This document shows positions 61,069-64,000 of a DNA stretch of 64,000 nucleotides, in pieces (within the stretch, counting starts at the first letter, position 1; each line of letters opens with the position of its first letter). Source of the stretch: Pseudarthrobacter sp. SSS035 (lineage in GTDB: Bacteria; Actinomycetota; Actinomycetes; Actinomycetales; Micrococcaceae); assembly GCF_023273875.1 (NCBI RefSeq), contig NZ_CP096882.1, forward strand, positions 2,604,001 through 2,668,000, read 5' to 3'. The translations under genes and the position numbers were made by a program. The notes beneath the pieces were generated by a model, which was not told where the DNA came from, searched no databases, and was given only the letters and a program-made list of their open reading frames with translations.

Positions 61069-62505
61069 CTAGCGGGTGGCCTGGGTGGCGGCAGGACGGA
61101 CGGAAGTCGCGGCCAGATGTTCGCGGAAGCCGAGTCGGGGCACGAAGCGGCCCACGGGACCGGGGTCGTGGAACCCGTCGCTGTCCACCACCACGCGTCC
61201 GGCGGAGACAACGACAGCGGGCCAGCCCGTGAGCGTCCGGCCGTCGAACGGGGAGAAGTCGGTGCCCATGTGCAGGGCGTCGCCGTCGACGGTTCTTTCC
61301 TCGGCTGGATCGAAGATGACCAGGTCGGCGTCGAACCCGGGGGCTATAGTTCCCTTGCGGGGAAGGGCGTTGATGCGGGCGGGGCCGGCGGCGAAGACTT
61401 CGACGAAGTCCTCGACCCGGGCGTCGCGGGCTCCTTCCATCAGGGCGGTGAATGTGACGGGCATCCGGGTTTCGACGCCCGGGAGTCCGTGCGGCATTTC
61501 GCGGATGTCGTCCGGGCGCTCCCGCTTTTGCGTGAGGTCGTAGCAGGAGTGGTCGGAGGCAACGGTGTGGATGGCGCCGTCGGCAAGCCGTTCCCGGAGC
61601 GCGGCGACGGTCTGCGGGCTGCGCATGGGCGGGCAGCAGGCGTACCACTCCGGCATCACCGATCCGTAGACGCTGTCGTCGAGGGTGAGGTAGTGGGGAC
61701 AGGTCTCGGAGTAGGCCTCCTGGCGCCGGCCGCGCGCCTCGGTCACCAGATCCACGGCTCCGGGAGTGGACTGGTGCACAAAGTAGACGGGCGCGCCGGC
61801 GTATTCAGCCATGGCCAGGGTTTCCTTGACCGAGACCTCTTCGGCCAGTTCCGGGCGGGTGCGGTGCAGGTGTTCGACGCCGATCCGGCCGTCGTCCGCG
61901 TGCTGCTGCGTGCAGTCCGCGATGATGGGGTCGTGCTCGGCATGGATGTAGGTGAGGCCGTCCAGGCGGACCATCTCGCGCATGACCTTCAGGATGGTGT
62001 CCCCGTCCGCCATGGTGGTGCCGCGGTTGGTGGTGTACATCTTGACGGACCGGACGCCCTCGGCGGCGAGCTGCTCCAGCTGCCAGGGCACCGTTTCGTC
62101 CCAGCTGACCACGGAGCCGTGCAGCGCGACGTCACACCGGGACTCCCGGGCCAGCGCCTTCTTGGAAAGCACGGCGTCCAGCGGGGTTTCCCGGGCGTCC
62201 CGGGGAATGCCGAAGTCGATGATGGTGGTGGTGCCGCCCCACAAAGCGGCCGTCGACGTGGTCCGGTAGTCATCGAGGGTGCGGAACCGCCCGGTTATCT
62301 GGGCCACGTGGCAGTGTCCGTCCACGCCGCCGGGAATGACCAGCAGGCCGGCGGCATCGATGACGCGCGTAGCGGTGGGGACGGGCTCGGCGGCGTCCAC
62401 CAGTTGGTCGATGCGGCCCTCCCGGACCACAACGTGGGCCCGGTGGCGGCCGAAGCTGTTGACCACGGTGCCGTTGGCAATGACGAGTTCTGGGGTGTCG
62501 GACAT
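61069..62505 (-). CDS. dihydropyrimidinase/hydantoinase-type amidohydrolase
   Basis: 479 residues from ATG 62505 (AGGAGG upstream; the long frame before it has no start signal). It is a cyclic-amidohydrolase with binuclear metal site: His64 and His66 (DGHCHV), carboxylated Lys155 (SVKMYTT), His188 (IHAEHDP), His about 242 (YFVHQST) and Asp in VASDHSCYD near 325. These enzymes open hydantoins, dihydropyrimidines or allantoin. Flanking racemase-fold genes favour a hydantoin-type substrate. It is distinct in sequence from the allantoinase at 14305. Confidence 0.88.
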   Translation of the reverse strand: MSDTPELVIANGTVVNSFGRHRAHVVVREGRIDQLVDAAEPVPTATRVIDAAGLLVIPGGVDGHCHVAQITGRFRTLDDYRTTSTAALWGGTTTIIDFGIPRDARETPLDAVLSKKALARESRCDVALHGSVVSWDETVPWQLEQLAAEGVRSVKMYTTNRGTTMADGDTILKVMREMVRLDGLTYIHAEHDPIIADCTQQHADDGRIGVEHLHRTRPELAEEVSVKETLAMAEYAGAPVYFVHQSTPGAVDLVTEARGRRQEAYSETCPHYLTLDDSVYGSVMPEWYACCPPMRSPQTVAALRERLADGAIHTVASDHSCYDLTQKRERPDDIREMPHGLPGVETRMPVTFTALMEGARDARVEDFVEVFAAGPARINALPRKGTIAPGFDADLVIFDPAEERTVDGDALHMGTDFSPFDGRTLTGWPAVVVSAGRVVVDSDGFHDPGPVGRFVPRLGFREHLAATSVRPAATQATR

Positions 62506-62530
62506 CGGTGTCCTCCTAAATAGAAAGTGG

Positions 62531-63352
62531 CTAGTTGGCCTGTGCGGGCGCGGCCGGCTGGGTGACGCCGCGCCGGGCAGGATCGTGCGCGGACGCATTC
62601 TGCGCGGTAGTGAGTGCGGCGTCCAGGTTCTCGGTGAGGCCGCGGCGGGACTTGGCCGGCGGCGGTGCGAAGGCGCCTGCGCGGTGCGGTCCGGAATCGA
62701 GCCCAACAACCGCTTCTGCCATGCGGATGCCTGCGGAGATACCGTCCACCACGGGGACGCCGATCTGCCCGCGGAGTTCGCGGGCCAGGCCGGCGAGCGG
62801 TGCTCCGGCGAGGATCACGACGTCGGCCCCGTCCTCCGTGACGGCCTGGTGGCTGAGTGCCAGCAGGGTTGCCTTGAAGTCCTGCTGTACCGAGGCGATG
62901 CCGTGGAGGGCTTCGTTGATGGAGCGGATCGATGCCAGACGGCCGCCGAGCCCGAAGCGCTCCACGCAGTCCTGGTACCAGGGCCGGATCCGGTCCGAGA
63001 TGGCGATGATGGAGAACCGGTGGCCCTGCAGGGCGGCTGCGCAGAGTGCCGCCTCGGTGATTCCGATAACGGGGATGTCGGTGAGTTCCTTCAGTGCGGG
63101 CATCCCGGGGTCGCCGAAGGCGGCCACCACAACGCCGTCGATGCTGGCGCCGTCACGGGTGTACTCGGCGACGATTTCGGCGACGGCTCCGGCCGCGACC
63201 AGGGATTCAAAGCGGGTTTCAATGTATTCCACGCCGTACCCGGCGGTCCGGACCACAAGTTCTGTTCCGGGGGAGGCGGAGCGGAGGGCCTCCGCTTCGA
63301 TCAGGGCGGTAACGTCGTCGCTGATGTTGGGGTTGATGACAAGGAGTTTCAT
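62531..63352 (-). CDS. Asp/Glu/hydantoin racemase-family protein lacking both catalytic cysteines
   Basis: 273 residues. The N-terminal MKLLVINPNISDDVTALI and the VVVAAFGDPGMPALKEL, VIGITEAAL and VVDGISAGIRMAEAV motifs place it in the hydantoin racemase family. The two catalytic Cys positions read Ala78 (AAFGDPG) and Gly183 (LAGAPLAG). The C-terminal 50 residues are a low-complexity Ala/Pro/Arg tail. Its start overlaps the GntR stop (ATGA), and the hydantoinase follows. Confidence 0.8.
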   Translation of the reverse strand: MKLLVINPNISDDVTALIEAEALRSASPGTELVVRTAGYGVEYIETRFESLVAAGAVAEIVAEYTRDGASIDGVVVAAFGDPGMPALKELTDIPVIGITEAALCAAALQGHRFSIIAISDRIRPWYQDCVERFGLGGRLASIRSINEALHGIASVQQDFKATLLALSHQAVTEDGADVVILAGAPLAGLARELRGQIGVPVVDGISAGIRMAEAVVGLDSGPHRAGAFAPPPAKSRRGLTENLDAALTTAQNASAHDPARRGVTQPAAPAQAN

Positions 63353-64000
63353 AAGTTCTTCCGATGAAGGGCGGGTTCTGTCCGGCTGAAATCCTCCGGA
63401 AACTGTTCGCGGTATTTGCCGATGTGCGACGCCGATTGGGCGGCTGCCCGTTCCGGGTCGCCGCTGGCGATGGCGGCGTAGAGGTCGCGGTGTTCTTCGA
63501 TCAGCTCCGGAAGGTCGCTGACGTGGCGGAAGAGCCAGTGCATGCGGCCCTGGAGCGGTTCCAGCGCGGACTTGAGGAAGCCGTTGTCCGCGATCCGGGT
63601 GATGGCATCGTGGAATTCGCTGTTGGCCCGGTGGGCTTCCATGATGGCACCCTTGGCCAGGCAGCGGTCTGCTTCGTCCAGCAGCCCTTTGAGGCCGCTG
63701 AGGTCTTCGGGCGTGGCGCGGGAGGCGGCCAGGCGGCAGGCAAGCACCTCAAGGGACTGCCTGACATCGAAGAGGTCCTCGACGTCTTTGGGACTCAGGG
63801 TGCTGACCTCGGCTCCGCGGGCGCCCCTGTCGCTGATGAGCCCTTCCTGGCGCAGCATGCGGAGCGCTTCGCGGACGGGAAGCCGTGACACGTTGAATTC
63901 GGCGGCGAGGTCGCGTTCCACCAGCCTGGTGCCGGGAACGTAATGCCCTTCGAAGATCCTGTTGCGGAGGGTGTCCCGGACAGCCTCCCGAAGGGGGCGT
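63349..64000 (-). CDS. GntR-family (FadR/FCD) regulator, partial
   Basis: The 5' end is cut by the window edge; the frame is open to base 64000 and reads PLREAVRDTLRNRIFEGHYV before the winged helix LAAEFNVSRLPVREALRMLR. The C-terminal FCD effector domain includes DLFDVRQSLEVLACRLAA, the metal-binding NSEFHDAI and EHRDLYAAIASGD. It heads and presumably controls the racemase-hydantoinase-isomerase operon, to which it is coupled by an ATGA overlap. Confidence 0.9.
   Translation of the reverse strand, partial: RPLREAVRDTLRNRIFEGHYVPGTRLVERDLAAEFNVSRLPVREALRMLRQEGLISDRGARGAEVSTLSPKDVEDLFDVRQSLEVLACRLAASRATPEDLSGLKGLLDEADRCLAKGAIMEAHRANSEFHDAITRIADNGFLKSALEPLQGRMHWLFRHVSDLPELIEEHRDLYAAIASGDPERAAAQSASHIGKYREQFPEDFSRTEPALHRKNL

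Overview
The window is high-GC DNA from a free-living actinobacterium. Gene content and protein flavour (XRE/MmyB regulators, Arr, DUF6986, fused xanthine dehydrogenase, large intergenic palindromes) point to Arthrobacter sensu lato (Arthrobacter, Pseudarthrobacter or Paenarthrobacter). The species is inferred from family knowledge and not proven here. I see no rRNA, tRNA, CRISPR array, transposase or phage gene.

Left part (1-13.5 kb): the tail of a DtxR/MntR-type metalloregulator coupled to an alpha/beta hydrolase. Next is a redox group (flavodoxin-like lipoprotein, aldo/keto reductase, cupin remnant) divergent from an XRE/MmyB regulator. A rifampin ADP-ribosyltransferase follows. A polyol-uptake operon (AraC regulator, binding lipoprotein, two permeases, polyol dehydrogenase) ends in the stump of a sugar kinase gene. 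Then come a cupin, a D-amino-acid PLP enzyme, a DUF606 transporter and a peroxiredoxin.

Core (13.5-57.3 kb): purine/allantoin catabolism spread over several transcription units. The minus-strand unit hyi-glxR-gcl-glxK-allB-winged-helix gene degrades allantoin and channels glyoxylate to glycerate-2-phosphate. The minus-strand unit malic enzyme-aceB-DUF6986-allE makes ureidoglycolate and routes glyoxylate through malate to pyruvate. It is divergent from an IclR-type (AllR-like) regulator. Around 38.8-54 kb lie an NCS2 permease, uricase, 8-oxoguanine deaminase, guanine deaminase with an AzgA-like permease, the XdhC/FAD/FeS-Mo xanthine dehydrogenase operon, an NCS1 allantoin/hydantoin permease with a racemase and an SDR, and a MobA-like Moco enzyme. 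HIU hydrolase, OHCU decarboxylase, allantoate amidohydrolase and ureidoglycolate lyase are absent from the window. Embedded between these are a membrane-protein/RDD block, a threonine dehydratase, an alpha-carbonic anhydrase, a second XRE/MmyB plus aldo/keto reductase pair, and a hutG operon with an ABC amino-acid transporter whose binding protein and permease are fused.

Right part (57.3-64 kb): aceE (pyruvate dehydrogenase E1), then a GntR-led operon of two Asp/Glu-racemase-superfamily proteins and a cyclic-amide hydrolase (hydantoinase type), cut by the window end.

The most interesting unexplained structure is regulatory. (i) A 15-bp dyad close to TTYCGNATTRTGGAA occurs in pairs exactly 21 bp apart upstream of at least four purine/glyoxylate units, including an unrecognised 57-codon gene. 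(ii) A strongly structured leader with a Shine-Dalgarno-sequestering hairpin precedes the guanine deaminase gene, which looks like a purine-sensing riboswitch. (iii) A leader peptide and hairpin precede xdhC. (iv) A terminator lies in the uricase leader. Several families of long perfect palindromes punctuate the intergenic spaces.
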